In this document: positions 40,015-48,525 of the stretch, piece after piece
Layout of the letters: the number at the start of each line of letters is the position of its first letter
Position numbering within the stretch: the stretch's first letter is position 1
Program-made: the position numbers and the translations under genes
The notes under the pieces: generated by a model
Seen by the model: the letters and a program-made list of their open reading frames with translations, nothing else
The model's database searches: none
Told to the model about the DNA's origin: nothing
Assembly: GCF_001429785.1 (NCBI RefSeq)
Contig: NZ_LMJF01000012.1
Coordinates: 545,567-609,566 of the forward strand
DNA length: 64,000 nt
Source: Lysobacter sp. Root916
GTDB lineage: Bacteria; Pseudomonadota; Gammaproteobacteria; Xanthomonadales; Xanthomonadaceae
Direction: 5' to 3'

Positions 40015-40644
40015 TCAGCCGCGTTGCTGCACCGCCAGGCGCAGGCCCAGGGCGATGAACACGCTGCCGGTCACGCGCTGCTTCCAGCGCCCGGCGCGGG
40101 TGGAGAAGCGCCGGCCGAAGCGGCCGACCGCGAAGCTCAGCATCAGGCTGTGGCTGAAGCCGATCAGCGACAACAACGCGCCCAGCACCAGGAACTGTAG
40201 CCAGACGTAGCCGCGCTCGGGGTGCACGAACTGCGGCAGGAAGGCCAGGAAGAACAGCGCGACCTTGGGGTTGAGCACGCCGGTGATCACCGAGCGCAGG
40301 TAGATGTTGGGCTCGGCCACCGCCGGCGCATCGCTGTCGGCCGCGGGCGCGGTCTCCGCCGGCGCGCGCCAGGCCTTGATGCCCAGCCAGATCAGATAAG
40401 CGGCGCCGGCATACTTGAGCACCTCGAAGGCCATCGCCGAGGTCGCCAGCAGCGCCGACAGGCCCAGGCTCGCGGCCAGGGCGTGGATCAGGGTGGCGGT
40501 CTCCAGCCCGAACGCGGCGCGCACGCCGCGCGCGGTGCCGCCGGTCGCCGCCTGGGTCAGGATCCAGGCCGTGCCCGGGCCCGGAATCAGCACCAGCACG
40601 GCGGCGGCGACCAGGTAAGCGGCGAGGGTGGCGGTGTCGAACAT
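40015..40644 (-). CDS. LysE/RhtB-family exporter
   Basis: A 209-residue inner-membrane exporter of amino acids or related small molecules, with about six helices. Family signatures are VLVLIPGPGTAWILTQAATGG near the N-terminus (quoted: LIPGPGTAWILTQAATGG), GLSALLATSAMAFEVLKYAG, AYLIWLGIKAWR, VLNPKVALFFLAFLPQFV, and the terminal VFIALGLRLAVQQRG. Start at ATG 40644 fits the first helix. No neighbouring regulator reveals the substrate. Confidence 0.9.
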   Translation of the reverse strand: MFDTATLAAYLVAAAVLVLIPGPGTAWILTQAATGGTARGVRAAFGLETATLIHALAASLGLSALLATSAMAFEVLKYAGAAYLIWLGIKAWRAPAETAPAADSDAPAVAEPNIYLRSVITGVLNPKVALFFLAFLPQFVHPERGYVWLQFLVLGALLSLIGFSHSLMLSFAVGRFGRRFSTRAGRWKQRVTGSVFIALGLRLAVQQRG

Positions 40645-40753
40645 GGCGGCGGCGTTGCGGGGCGGAATCGCAGTCTGCGCTGTGCGTGGGCGCGCGCCAA
40701 GTGCGCGCGGCGGCTTGACGCAGGACTCAGCGTTGCGCACGCCGTACGTCTGT

Positions 40754-40847
40754 GGGGTAGGAGCGGCGTAAGCCGCGACCATGCGAGCCAGCGCAGGTTC
40801 GGTAGCCGGCGTAGGTTCGCGGTCGCGGCTTACGCCGCTCCTACCCC
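40754..40847. repeat. Perfect 27-bp inverted repeat
   Basis: The arms 40754-40780 and 40821-40847 are exact reverse complements over 27 bases (left arm begins GGGGTAGGAGCGGCGTAAGC) with a 40-base spacer. It lies between the thioredoxin-like gene and the LysE gene, beyond the 3' end of the former, and could act as a strong RNA hairpin. It is one of the GTAGGAGCGGC REP-like family. Confidence 0.88.
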
Positions 40848-40860
40848 AAAGCGGGTGCGG

Positions 40861-41247
40861 CTAGCCGGTGGCGGCGGTGGGTTCGGCCGCGCGCTGCTTC
40901 TCGATCGCCGCGACGAAGGCGTCGGGCCCCGGCCATTGGCCGATGCGCCCCAGTTTCCTGGCGCCGCGGAACACCAGGAAGGCGGGGACGCCATGCAGGC
41001 CGAAGCGCGTGCCCATCTGCGGGTCTTCGTAGACGTTGTCGTGCAGCCACTCGATATCCGGCCAACGGAAACGCTCGGGCGCCAGCAGGATCTGGCCCTT
41101 GGCGATATCGCAGTTCGGGCAGTCCTTGCCCCACAGGAACAGGATGCGCAGGCGTTCGTCCTCGGCCAGCGCTTCGTCCAACCGCGCCTCGCGCACCAAC
41201 CGCATCGGGAAGGTCCAGAAGAAGCGCGGGATGGTGGTGTCGCTCAC
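40861..41247 (-). CDS. Thioredoxin-like protein with CPNC motif
   Basis: A 128-residue thioredoxin-fold protein. ILFLWGKDCPNCDIAKGQI carries the redox pair as C-P-N-C rather than C-G-P-C. GLHGVPAFLVFRGARKLGRIGQW carries the cis-proline (quoted: GLHGVPAFLVFRGARKLG). There is no signal peptide, so it should be cytoplasmic. The start codon is GTG at 41247. It follows the MscS-type gene start region on the opposite side of a 40-base gap and may be transcribed with nothing else. The partner protein is unknown. Confidence 0.85.
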   Translation of the reverse strand: MSDTTIPRFFWTFPMRLVREARLDEALAEDERLRILFLWGKDCPNCDIAKGQILLAPERFRWPDIEWLHDNVYEDPQMGTRFGLHGVPAFLVFRGARKLGRIGQWPGPDAFVAAIEKQRAAEPTAATG

Positions 41248-41287
41248 GGGCTCATCCTACTCCCGGAATCCGACCCGCGCGCCCCGC

Positions 41288-42541
41288 CTAGGGCACCGCC
41301 AGTTCGATGCCCTGGGCGCGGAAGTCGGCCAGGGTGGCGTCGTAGATGTCCGACAGCAGGGCGTGCTGGCCGTTCTCGATGTCGGCGATCCACAGCTGCG
41401 CTTCCAGCACGATGCCCTTGTCGGTGACGGTGCTGACGTAGACCCCGGGTTCGGGCGTGCGCAGCACGCGCGGCTGGGCGGCGACCGCGCGCAGGAAAAT
41501 GGTGCGCGCGGCCACGGTGTCGGTATCGCCCTTGACCAGCAGGGTCGAGGTCAGACGCACGTTGCGGTCCGACCACGACTGATTGAGGATGGTGTTGCCG
41601 GTCAGGGTGTCGTTGGGAACGATCGCTTCCAGGCCTTCGCGGGTGCGGATCACGGTGTAGCGCACGGTCATGCGCGTGACCTTGCCGGTCACGCCGCCCA
41701 CGGACACGTTGTCGCCTACCCGCACCGACTGCTCGAACAGGACGATCAAGCCGCTGACGTAGCTGGCCGCCAGCTTCTGCAGGCCCAGGCCCAGGCCGAT
41801 GCCGAGGGCGCCGCCGAACGCGGCCAGCGCGGCCAGATTGATGCCGCTGACGCTGAAGATCAGCATCAGCGCGACCAGCCACACCAGCACGCCGGCGATG
41901 CGCGACAGCGCCAGGATGTGGTTGGGCGCCAGGTGCGGGCTGCGCTGGATGGCCTTGTCCAGGGTCCGCGTGGCCCAGTACGAAACGATCACGATGATCA
42001 CGCCGACCACCAGGCCGCTGACCACGTCCTCGGTGCTCAGCGTGATGTTGCCCAGCGTGAGCTTGGAGGCGAACAGCTTGGCGACCAGCGGGTAGCGCGC
42101 ACCGAACACCGCCAGCATGGTCATGGCCCAGGCCAGCACCGTGGCCACCCGCATCAGGACCTTGAGCAAGGGCGTCGGCCGGAACAGCAACTCGACCAGG
42201 GCGCCGGGGATGCGCACCAGCACGAATACGCCCAGGGCCAGGAACACCAGCGAGATCGCGGCGCGGCCGAATTCGTTGACGATGCCCAGCGGCCCGGGGA
42301 TGGCCAGCAGCAGCAGCGCCAGCGTGGGCGTGAACAGATAGTCCAGCAGGATGCGCAGGCGCGGCCGGTCGCTCAGGCGCGGGCGCAGGCGCTGTTTCAG
42401 GTAGTGGGACAGCAGCAGCGCCGCGATCACCAGCGCCAGCGCGATCACCGCCTCGACCGGGTGCGCGGTCACGGACAAAGCCGTGTCCAAGGTCTTTTCG
42501 AGCTCTGGATCGACCGCCGCGGCGGGGGTGTCGGGCTTCAT
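41288..42541 (-). CDS. MscS-family mechanosensitive channel
   Basis: A 417-residue inner-membrane channel that should open on hypo-osmotic stress. About six hydrophobic helices precede the pore helix LAAFGGALGIGLGLGLQKLA, whose Gly/Ala spacing is the MscS TM3 hallmark. The beta domain EQSVRVGDNVSVGGVTGKV and the GLEAIVPNDTLTGNTILNQS stretch follow, then the alpha/beta vestibule. The length sits between short MscS (286) and the large YbdG/YjeP types, with extra N-terminal helices. Confidence 0.92.
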   Translation of the reverse strand: MKPDTPAAAVDPELEKTLDTALSVTAHPVEAVIALALVIAALLLSHYLKQRLRPRLSDRPRLRILLDYLFTPTLALLLLAIPGPLGIVNEFGRAAISLVFLALGVFVLVRIPGALVELLFRPTPLLKVLMRVATVLAWAMTMLAVFGARYPLVAKLFASKLTLGNITLSTEDVVSGLVVGVIIVIVSYWATRTLDKAIQRSPHLAPNHILALSRIAGVLVWLVALMLIFSVSGINLAALAAFGGALGIGLGLGLQKLAASYVSGLIVLFEQSVRVGDNVSVGGVTGKVTRMTVRYTVIRTREGLEAIVPNDTLTGNTILNQSWSDRNVRLTSTLLVKGDTDTVAARTIFLRAVAAQPRVLRTPEPGVYVSTVTDKGIVLEAQLWIADIENGQHALLSDIYDATLADFRAQGIELAVP

Positions 42542-42656
42542 GCGCAGGCTCGGCTGGGGGAGGGGGCCGCGCGCGAGGCAGCGCGCGGCCTGCGGCGATT
42601 GTGAACATCGCCAGCGTCCCGCGCCAGCGCGCGGGAACGCCAGGGGGAACGCGCGC

Positions 42657-44717
42657 TCAGTCCTCCTCGGCCCGCGGTTTGAAGGCCTCGACCAGCTTTT
42701 GCTGCACGTTCGCCGGTACCGGCTCGTAGTGGCTGAAATCCAGCGAGTAGCGCCCGCGCCCGGCGGTCACCGATTTCAGCTCGGCCGCGTAGCCTTCCAG
42801 TTCCGACAGCGGCACCTGCGCCTTGACGATGATCTCCTGGCCGCGCGCGGCATCCGTGCCGTTGATGCGCGCGCGCTTGCTGGCCAGGCCGCCGCTGATG
42901 TCGCCCATGTGCTGCTCGGGTGCGTTGACCTCCAGGTCGACGATGGGCTCCAGCACTTGCGGGCGGGCCTTGCCGATGGCGTCGAGGAAGGCCTTCTTGC
43001 CGGCGGCCACGAACGCGACCTCCTTGCTGTCGACCGGATGGTGCTTGCCGTCGTAGACGATCACGCGCACGTCCTGCATCGGATAGCCGGCCAGCGCGCC
43101 CTGGTGCAGTACCTGGCGCACGCCTTTCTCCACCGCCGGCAGGAACTGGCCGGGGATGGTGCCGCCCTTGACCTCGTCGACGAACTCGAAGCCGCCGCCG
43201 CGCGGCAGCGGTTCGACGCGCAGGAAGACTTCGCCGAACTGGCCGGCGCCGCCGGTCTGTTTCTTGTGGCGGTGATGGCCCTCGGCCTTGCCGCTCACGG
43301 TTTCGCGGTAGGCGATGCGCGGCGGGCGCGACTTCACTTCCACGCCGTACTTGTCCTTCAGGCGGTCGATGTTGATGCGCAGGTGCAGGTCGGACAGGCC
43401 GCGGATCACGGTTTCGTTGGTCTCGGTCTCGTGCTCGACGTGGAAGCAGGGGTCCTCTTCCGACAGCTTGTGCAGCGAGGTCGCCAGCTTCTGCTCCTGG
43501 CCCTTGCTGGCCGCTTCCACCGCCAGGCCGAACATGGGCTTGGGGAAGTTCAGCGGGGCCAGATGGATATGATCCTCGTCGTGGCTGTCGTGCAGCACCG
43601 CGTCGAAGTGCAGTTCCTCGACCTTGGCCACCGCGGCGATGTCGCCGGGGATGGCCTGCTCGATCTCGACGTGGTCCTTGCCCTTGAGCTTGAACAGATG
43701 CCCGACCTTGAACGGCTTCTTGCCGTCGTCGACGAACAGCTGGGTGTCGCGCTTGAGCGTGCCCTGATAGACGCGGAACACGCCGAGCTTGCCGACGAAG
43801 GGGTCGTTGACGATCTTGAACACGTCGGCGATCACGTGCGCCTTGGGATCGGGCGCGGCCACGATCGGCTGTGCGTCCTCGCCCACGCCCTTCACGAACG
43901 GCGGCGGATTGGCCTCGGCCGGATTCGGGAACAGCGCCTCGGCCGCGTCCAGCAGTTCCTTGACCCCGACCCCGCTGCGCGCCGAACAGAACAGCACCGG
44001 CACCAGATGGCCTTCGCGCAGGCATTGCTCGAAGGCGTCGTGCAGCTCCGCGCTGCTCAGGCCGCTTTCGCCCAGGTCCAGGTAATGCTCCATCACCGTT
44101 TCGTTGATCTCCACCACCTGGTCGATGATCTTCTGGTGCCAGTCGCCGACGGTGCCCAGGTCGCTGCCCTCGGCGCTGCCGGCCGCGGAGGCGGCGTAGC
44201 AGTCGAGCACGCGCTGGCCGCGGTCGGCGGACAGGTTCAGGGGCAGGCATTCGGGGCCGAAGCTCTCGCGCAGGTCCTCGAGCACGCGCGCCGCATCGGC
44301 GCCTTCGTGGTCGATCTTGTTGACCACCAGCACCCGGCAGAGGTTGCGCGCCTTGGCGTGCTCCATCATCCGGCGGGTGCCGTACTCGACCCCGGTATCG
44401 GCGTCGACCACGATCGCGACCGTCTCCACCGCCGCCAACGCCGACAGGGTCGGGCCGCGGAAATCGGGATAGCCGGGGGTGTCGATCAGGTTGACGTGGA
44501 TGCCCGCGTGATCGGTGCTGGCGATGGCGGCGTCCAGCGAATGGCCGCGCTGTTTCTCGATCGGGTCGAAGTCGGAGACGGTGCTGCCGCGTTCGATGCT
44601 GCCTGCCGTCTGGAGTGCGCCGCCGGCCTGCAGCAGGGCTTCGAAGAGCGTTGTTTTGCCGGCGCCGGGGTGGCCTGCCAAGGCCACGTTGCGGATGGAT
44701 TGAGTGCTGTAGGACAT
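42657..44717 (-). CDS. Elongation factor G-like GTPase (EF-G2 type)
   Basis: A 686-residue translational GTPase resembling EF-G, but of the divergent EF-G-like class. It has G1 GHPGAGKTTLFEAL, G3 LIDTPGYPDF and G4 VNKIDHEG, followed by domain II, III, the domain IV segment AYRETVSGKAEGHHRHKKQT, and a C-terminal domain V (YAAELKSVTAGRGRYSLDFS). Domain IV lacks the usual long EF-G tip sequence, and the effector region SDFDPIEKQRGHSL replaces the canonical one. It is monocistronic and far from rpsLG, so it is probably an accessory rather than the main EF-G. Its role in ribosome function or stress is unproved. Confidence 0.9.
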   Translation of the reverse strand: MSYSTQSIRNVALAGHPGAGKTTLFEALLQAGGALQTAGSIERGSTVSDFDPIEKQRGHSLDAAIASTDHAGIHVNLIDTPGYPDFRGPTLSALAAVETVAIVVDADTGVEYGTRRMMEHAKARNLCRVLVVNKIDHEGADAARVLEDLRESFGPECLPLNLSADRGQRVLDCYAASAAGSAEGSDLGTVGDWHQKIIDQVVEINETVMEHYLDLGESGLSSAELHDAFEQCLREGHLVPVLFCSARSGVGVKELLDAAEALFPNPAEANPPPFVKGVGEDAQPIVAAPDPKAHVIADVFKIVNDPFVGKLGVFRVYQGTLKRDTQLFVDDGKKPFKVGHLFKLKGKDHVEIEQAIPGDIAAVAKVEELHFDAVLHDSHDEDHIHLAPLNFPKPMFGLAVEAASKGQEQKLATSLHKLSEEDPCFHVEHETETNETVIRGLSDLHLRINIDRLKDKYGVEVKSRPPRIAYRETVSGKAEGHHRHKKQTGGAGQFGEVFLRVEPLPRGGGFEFVDEVKGGTIPGQFLPAVEKGVRQVLHQGALAGYPMQDVRVIVYDGKHHPVDSKEVAFVAAGKKAFLDAIGKARPQVLEPIVDLEVNAPEQHMGDISGGLASKRARINGTDAARGQEIIVKAQVPLSELEGYAAELKSVTAGRGRYSLDFSHYEPVPANVQQKLVEAFKPRAEED

Positions 44718-44903
44718 GAGCGGACTTCTCCCTGGGTGAGGGTGGGAAGGCCGTCATGGCTGTCCGCGCTGCGCGCCCGAGCGTGGAGCGCTCGGCGGGC
44801 GGTCATGGCGGGTGCCGGCTTTCGGGGGGCCGGGAATCAAGACTCCCGCAGGCGAGGGGGCGGGTCAAGCCCGGCTTGGGTTGCGTTGCAACATGGGTCG
44901 CAG

Positions 44904-45100
44904 AAGCAAATCCCGTCGATCCATCCGGCCAGCGGGCACAGCCCGCTGGCGCTCAGTCGCGCACGAACCCGCGGTTCGTAGGCCGCGCGCCCTCACTCTT
45001 TTCCAAAGGGAGAAGACCCGCCGTTGCAAGGCAGATCAGTCTCCCCACTTCGTTGCTGGCTGTTCCCCCCTTTGCAAAGGGGGGCTAGGGGGGATTTGCT
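44904..45100. repeat. Dispersed repeat element, full-length copy 2 (AGCAAATCCC ends)
   Basis: About 197 bases ending in AAGCAAATCCC and GGGGGGATTTGCT, with interior sequence closely matching 2053-2269, including CCGGCCAGCGGGCACAGCCC and GCGCACGAACCCGCGGTTCG. It occupies the downstream half of the 451-base gap 44718-45169; the rest of the gap shows no gene. Confidence 0.8.
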
Positions 45101-45169
45101 CTTAGCCGCAATACAGAACTAACACCCCCGCAGTTACCCTGACCGCCCTTCATCCTCCGGAGTCCACTC

Positions 45170-45598
45170 ATGGGTATTTCGCGACACGCCACCGCGCATT
45201 GGGAAGGCGATCTCAAAAGCGGACAGGGCCGTCTCAGCAGCCAGAGCGGCGTGCTGGACAACACCCGCTATGCCTTCAACACCCGCTTCGGCGACGAGAA
45301 GGGCACCAACCCGGAAGAGTTGATCGCGGCCGCGCACGCGGGCTGCTTCACCATGGCGCTGTCGGCCAAGCTGACCGAGGCCGGGCATCCGCCGGCGCGC
45401 CTGGACACCCGCGCCGAGGTCGATCTGTCGATGGAAGGCGGCCCGAATTTTTCGCAGATCCGGCTCAAGGTCAGCGCCGACGTGCCCGGCATCGACGCCG
45501 CCAAGTTCCAGGCCATCGCCGAGGACGCCAAGGCCAACTGCCCGGTGTCGAAGGCGCTGAGCGCGGTGCCGATCAGCCTGGAAGCGACGCTGGCTTGA
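45170..45598 (+). CDS. OsmC/Ohr-family peroxidase
   Basis: A 142-residue thiol peroxidase of the OsmC branch, which reduces organic hydroperoxides and is induced by osmotic or stationary stress. The two redox cysteines are Cys59 (HAGCFTMALS) and Cys124 (AKANCPVSKAL), at positions almost identical to E. coli OsmC. NPEELIAAAHAGC is the family signature. It is 38 bases upstream of an alpha/beta hydrolase gene on the same strand. Confidence 0.94.
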   Translation: MGISRHATAHWEGDLKSGQGRLSSQSGVLDNTRYAFNTRFGDEKGTNPEELIAAAHAGCFTMALSAKLTEAGHPPARLDTRAEVDLSMEGGPNFSQIRLKVSADVPGIDAAKFQAIAEDAKANCPVSKALSAVPISLEATLA

Positions 45599-45636
45599 GT
45601 CGGCGCGCGACGCCCGCCGACGCGCGGTCTGCGTTG

Positions 45637-46329
45637 ATGTCCGCGCGCGAACCCATCCGCCACGTCCTGCTGATCCACGGCGCGGGCGGCGGCGCTTGGG
45701 AATGGAACCGGTGGTGCGAGGTCTTGCGCGCGCGCGGCTTCGATGCGCATGCGCCGGACTTGCAGGCCACGGACGCCGGTTTGGCCGCGACCGGTTTCGA
45801 CGACTATGCGGCGCAGGTGCGCGCCGCGTTCGTGCGCCTGCCGCGTCCGCGCGCGCTCATCGGCGCCAGTCTCGGCGGGCTGCTGGCCTTGCCTTGCGCC
45901 GACGCGGCCGACGCCCTGGTACTGATCAATCCGTTGCCGCCTGCGCCTTGGGCGGCGCGCCTGCCTGCGCGCGCATGGCCGCCGATCGTGCCTTGGCATC
46001 GCGACGCGCGCCTGGCCTCGACCCGGCGCGCGCTGCCCGACGCCGACGAAGCCACCGCGCTTTACGCCTACCGGCGCTGGCGCGACGAGTCCGGGGCGGT
46101 GCTGCGCGCCGCGCAGGACGGGATCGCCGCCGTCGCGCCGAGCTGCGCCAGCTTGTTGGTCGCATCGGCGCAAGACGAGGATGTCCCGCCCGAGCTCACC
46201 GCCGAATGGGCCGCGGCCTGGGGCGCCGACTGCCTGCGCGCGCCGTCGCCCAGCCACGTCGGCCCTCTGCTGGGGCGCGGCGCGGCCGAATTGGCGGGGC
46301 GCGTCGCCGACTGGCTGTCGGCCAGGTAA
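45637..46329 (+). CDS. Alpha/beta hydrolase
   Basis: A 230-residue hydrolase with oxyanion motif LLIHGAGGGAWEW near residue 11 and nucleophile Ser78 in the elbow GASLGG. The acid is probably in SAQDEDVPP and the base His in SPSHVGPLL. The small size and lack of a lid insertion suggest a simple esterase-like member. The ATG at 45637 is used; sequence before it is the intergenic run after osmC. Substrate unknown. Confidence 0.85.
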   Translation: MSAREPIRHVLLIHGAGGGAWEWNRWCEVLRARGFDAHAPDLQATDAGLAATGFDDYAAQVRAAFVRLPRPRALIGASLGGLLALPCADAADALVLINPLPPAPWAARLPARAWPPIVPWHRDARLASTRRALPDADEATALYAYRRWRDESGAVLRAAQDGIAAVAPSCASLLVASAQDEDVPPELTAEWAAAWGADCLRAPSPSHVGPLLGRGAAELAGRVADWLSAR

Positions 46330-46431
46330 ACGCCGCCAGGGCCGGCACCGAAACCGGGCCCGGATTCAGCCGGCGTTGACCGCGCCGACCCGACGATGCG
46401 ATCCACGCCATCCCGGCGTGTGGAGCCCGCC

Positions 46432-47139
46432 ATGAAGCGCCTGTCCGTCACCGCCCTTAGCCTGGTCCTCGCCGCCGCCACCGGCGTCGCCTCGGCGCAG
46501 TCCTATCCGCAGAACGGCTACGGTTCGGCCTACCCGGACAGCTATCCGGCCTCTACCGGTTCGCAGGTCGACTATGCGCGCGTGCTGCGCGTCGATCCGG
46601 TGTTCGATTCCTACAACAGCGGCCAGTACGGCGCGCAGCGTTGCTACGAGCGTCCGACCTACGTCAACGGCGGCGGCACCTACGACGGCTACGACGACCG
46701 CGGCTACGACGACAACTACCGCCGCGACGACGGCTACACCGACCAGTACGGCAACTCCCGCCGCTCGGCCGGCACCGAAACCGGCCGCACCGTGGCCACC
46801 GTGATCGGCGGCATCCTCGGCGCCGCGGTCGGCAGCCAGGTCGGCGGCGGCAGCGCGCGCTACGCGACCTCGGCGGTCGGCTCGATGGTCGGCGGCATGG
46901 CCGGCCGCAGCGTGTACGAACAGAGCAAGCGCAACAGCAACCGCGACCGCGTCGGTTCGGTGCGCGTTTGCGACCCGGTCCAGAACACCGGCTACGGCAA
47001 CACCGGCTATGGCGGCGACGATCGCGCGGTCAGCGCCTACGACGTGACCTACGAATACGGCGGCCGCAGCTACCGCACCCGCACCAACTACCACCCCGGC
47101 GACAAGATCCGCGTGCGCGTGGACGTGCGTCCGGAGTAA
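46432..47139 (+). CDS. Glycine-zipper 2TM domain envelope protein
   Basis: A 235-residue exported protein with signal peptide MKRLSVTALSLVLAAATGVASA. A Tyr/Gly/Asp-rich region (about 25-118, for example GGTYDGYDDRGYDDNYRRDD) leads to a glycine-zipper stretch, VIGGILGAAVGSQVGGGSAR and MVGGMAGRSVYE, as in the 17-kDa surface antigen family. It ends in YEYGGRSYRTRTNYHPGDKIRVRVDVRPE (partly quoted: GGRSYRTRTNYHPGDKIRV). GGAG at 46422-46425 supports ATG 46432. It is followed by a strong terminator at 47192. Role in the outer membrane is unknown. Confidence 0.88.
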   Translation: MKRLSVTALSLVLAAATGVASAQSYPQNGYGSAYPDSYPASTGSQVDYARVLRVDPVFDSYNSGQYGAQRCYERPTYVNGGGTYDGYDDRGYDDNYRRDDGYTDQYGNSRRSAGTETGRTVATVIGGILGAAVGSQVGGGSARYATSAVGSMVGGMAGRSVYEQSKRNSNRDRVGSVRVCDPVQNTGYGNTGYGGDDRAVSAYDVTYEYGGRSYRTRTNYHPGDKIRVRVDVRPE

Positions 47140-47191
47140 GCGTTTTGAGCAAGCAACTCGCGATTATCAATTTTCGCCTAGCTATGAATGC

Positions 47192-47217
47192 AAAGAGCCC
47201 GCGAAAGCGGGCTCTTT
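47192..47217 (+). terminator. Rho-independent terminator
   Basis: AAAGAGCCCGC-gaaa-GCGGGCTCTTT is a perfect 11-bp stem with a GAAA tetraloop followed by more T. It ends the glycine-zipper gene at 47139. On the opposite strand it lies 33 bases past the RelA/SpoT-domain gene and could also serve it. Confidence 0.92.
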
Positions 47218-47250
47218 TTCTTGCTCGCGACTATGTCCACCAGTCAAGCG

Positions 47251-48345
47251 CTATGGCGAGCGTCTGTAACGTCGCACGAAGTAGTCGACTTGTGTAACGA
47301 AAACTTCGGTGTCGAGATAGTAGTTTGGGTATGAGTCGCGGATTGACCTGAATGACTCTGCGCCGACCAGCACTGCCTGCGCTCCAGTGTAGTTCTCCAG
47401 ATCAGGGAATAGAGGGAGCTGGTTTCGGCTGCTATACAGTGGGATTAGGCGCTCAAAGCGCTCATACTCCTTTAACGCCAGATCGCTTTGCTGTCTCGTG
47501 TACGTGAAGATCTGAAGCTCTGGTTGCTCAGGTAATAGCACTAGTAGGAAATACGCAGCCTTCTTTTTGTCTGCCCGCTCAGTAGCCCTTAGGGCCTGTC
47601 GATAGGCGGTGAGCTTCTTTCCGACCTGGAGGCGCTTGTCGAGGGCTGCGAGCTTTCTAGCGATTCCGCCCAACGAGTGTGGGGTGATGGTGGAGAAGAT
47701 TGGGCGTTCGCTATGTTCTAGTGCAAGCGATGCGAACTGAAAATACTCAAGCCACTCGGCCTCGCCCTCGCTTGATTTTAGTGCTTGGCCGCTCATTGCT
47801 CCAACGGTTTCGACTGCGGTTGCCCATGCGTGCTGAGCTGTCGTTCGCAGTTGAATTTCTAGCAGCAGACGATCGTACTCCGGATACCCTTTGCTGCGAA
47901 ATCGATAGACTAGATGCAAGCTTCGATATCCCGACTGCTTCGGGTGTCTGATGTAGTCATCGATGCTGACAAGTTCGTGCTGCGATTTGCCACGCAAATA
48001 CATGTTCTTGACGTCGTAGACGGCGTCAATAGAGTTTAAAACTGCGCGACATCCGCCGATATCCTGCATTTGCGTGAGGCGCATGCTGGACTCTTTTGTG
48101 AGCTTGGAAATTATGGATCGTGATCGTTTTAGGCGTCGTACTACTTGAGCGAGTGAATCTATCCGGTCAGCCTTCTGTTTGAGATCTACAGTGATCGTGT
48201 TCAGTGGAAAGCTGTGGAATGATCGCCAGTTATTAAGCTTGGAGATAGCATCTTCAATTGAGAGGTCTGTTTCATTCTCTCGTGTAAGAGATGCCCCTGC
48301 TTGGTCGATGGCTCGGCGACTATATCCCAGCTTGTTGTGCGCCAC
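47251..48345 (-). CDS. RelA/SpoT synthetase-domain protein (possible toxSAS/CapRel-type)
   Basis: A 364-residue protein whose N-terminal half is a RelA/SpoT nucleotidyltransferase domain. Residues match the catalytic set: Asp95 in RLTQMQDIGGCRAVL, the G-loop Tyr140 in SGYRSLHLVYRF, and Glu163 in LEIQLRTTAQHAWA. No HD hydrolase, TGS or ACT domain is present, so it is a synthetase-only enzyme. The ~160-residue C-terminal half is not recognised. Such proteins make (p)ppGpp/(p)ppApp or pyrophosphorylate tRNA, and some are phage-triggered toxins. The start is GTG 48345 after a strong GGAGAGG. Codon use and base composition are clearly AT-richer than all neighbours, indicating horizontal transfer. 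No antitoxin gene is adjacent. Confidence 0.85.
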   Translation of the reverse strand: MAHNKLGYSRRAIDQAGASLTRENETDLSIEDAISKLNNWRSFHSFPLNTITVDLKQKADRIDSLAQVVRRLKRSRSIISKLTKESSMRLTQMQDIGGCRAVLNSIDAVYDVKNMYLRGKSQHELVSIDDYIRHPKQSGYRSLHLVYRFRSKGYPEYDRLLLEIQLRTTAQHAWATAVETVGAMSGQALKSSEGEAEWLEYFQFASLALEHSERPIFSTITPHSLGGIARKLAALDKRLQVGKKLTAYRQALRATERADKKKAAYFLLVLLPEQPELQIFTYTRQQSDLALKEYERFERLIPLYSSRNQLPLFPDLENYTGAQAVLVGAESFRSIRDSYPNYYLDTEVFVTQVDYFVRRYRRSP

Positions 48346-48525
48346 TTTCCTCTCCGGACCAGTTAGCGTATTGAGGATTTCAGAAGTGCTGTGGTTGCTG
48401 TGGATGTTAAGCTCAATTGCCAGGAAACATTCTGCAGCTATTTTTGCTTATTGGCTTGTCGCAGAGATGGCTCAGTAACACTTATCGAGTGTCCCGGCGG
48501 ATGAATTGAAAGGTTGTCAGCCGGC

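Noticed and set aside
42483..44981. An 832-residue frame opposite the EF-G-like gene
   Set aside because: Antisense shadow; the minus-strand GTPase motifs are unambiguous.
48179..48478. A 99-residue plus-strand frame near the RelA/SpoT gene, considered as an antitoxin
   Set aside because: It runs antisense through the 5' part of the synthetase gene, has no ribosome site and no recognisable antitoxin features.
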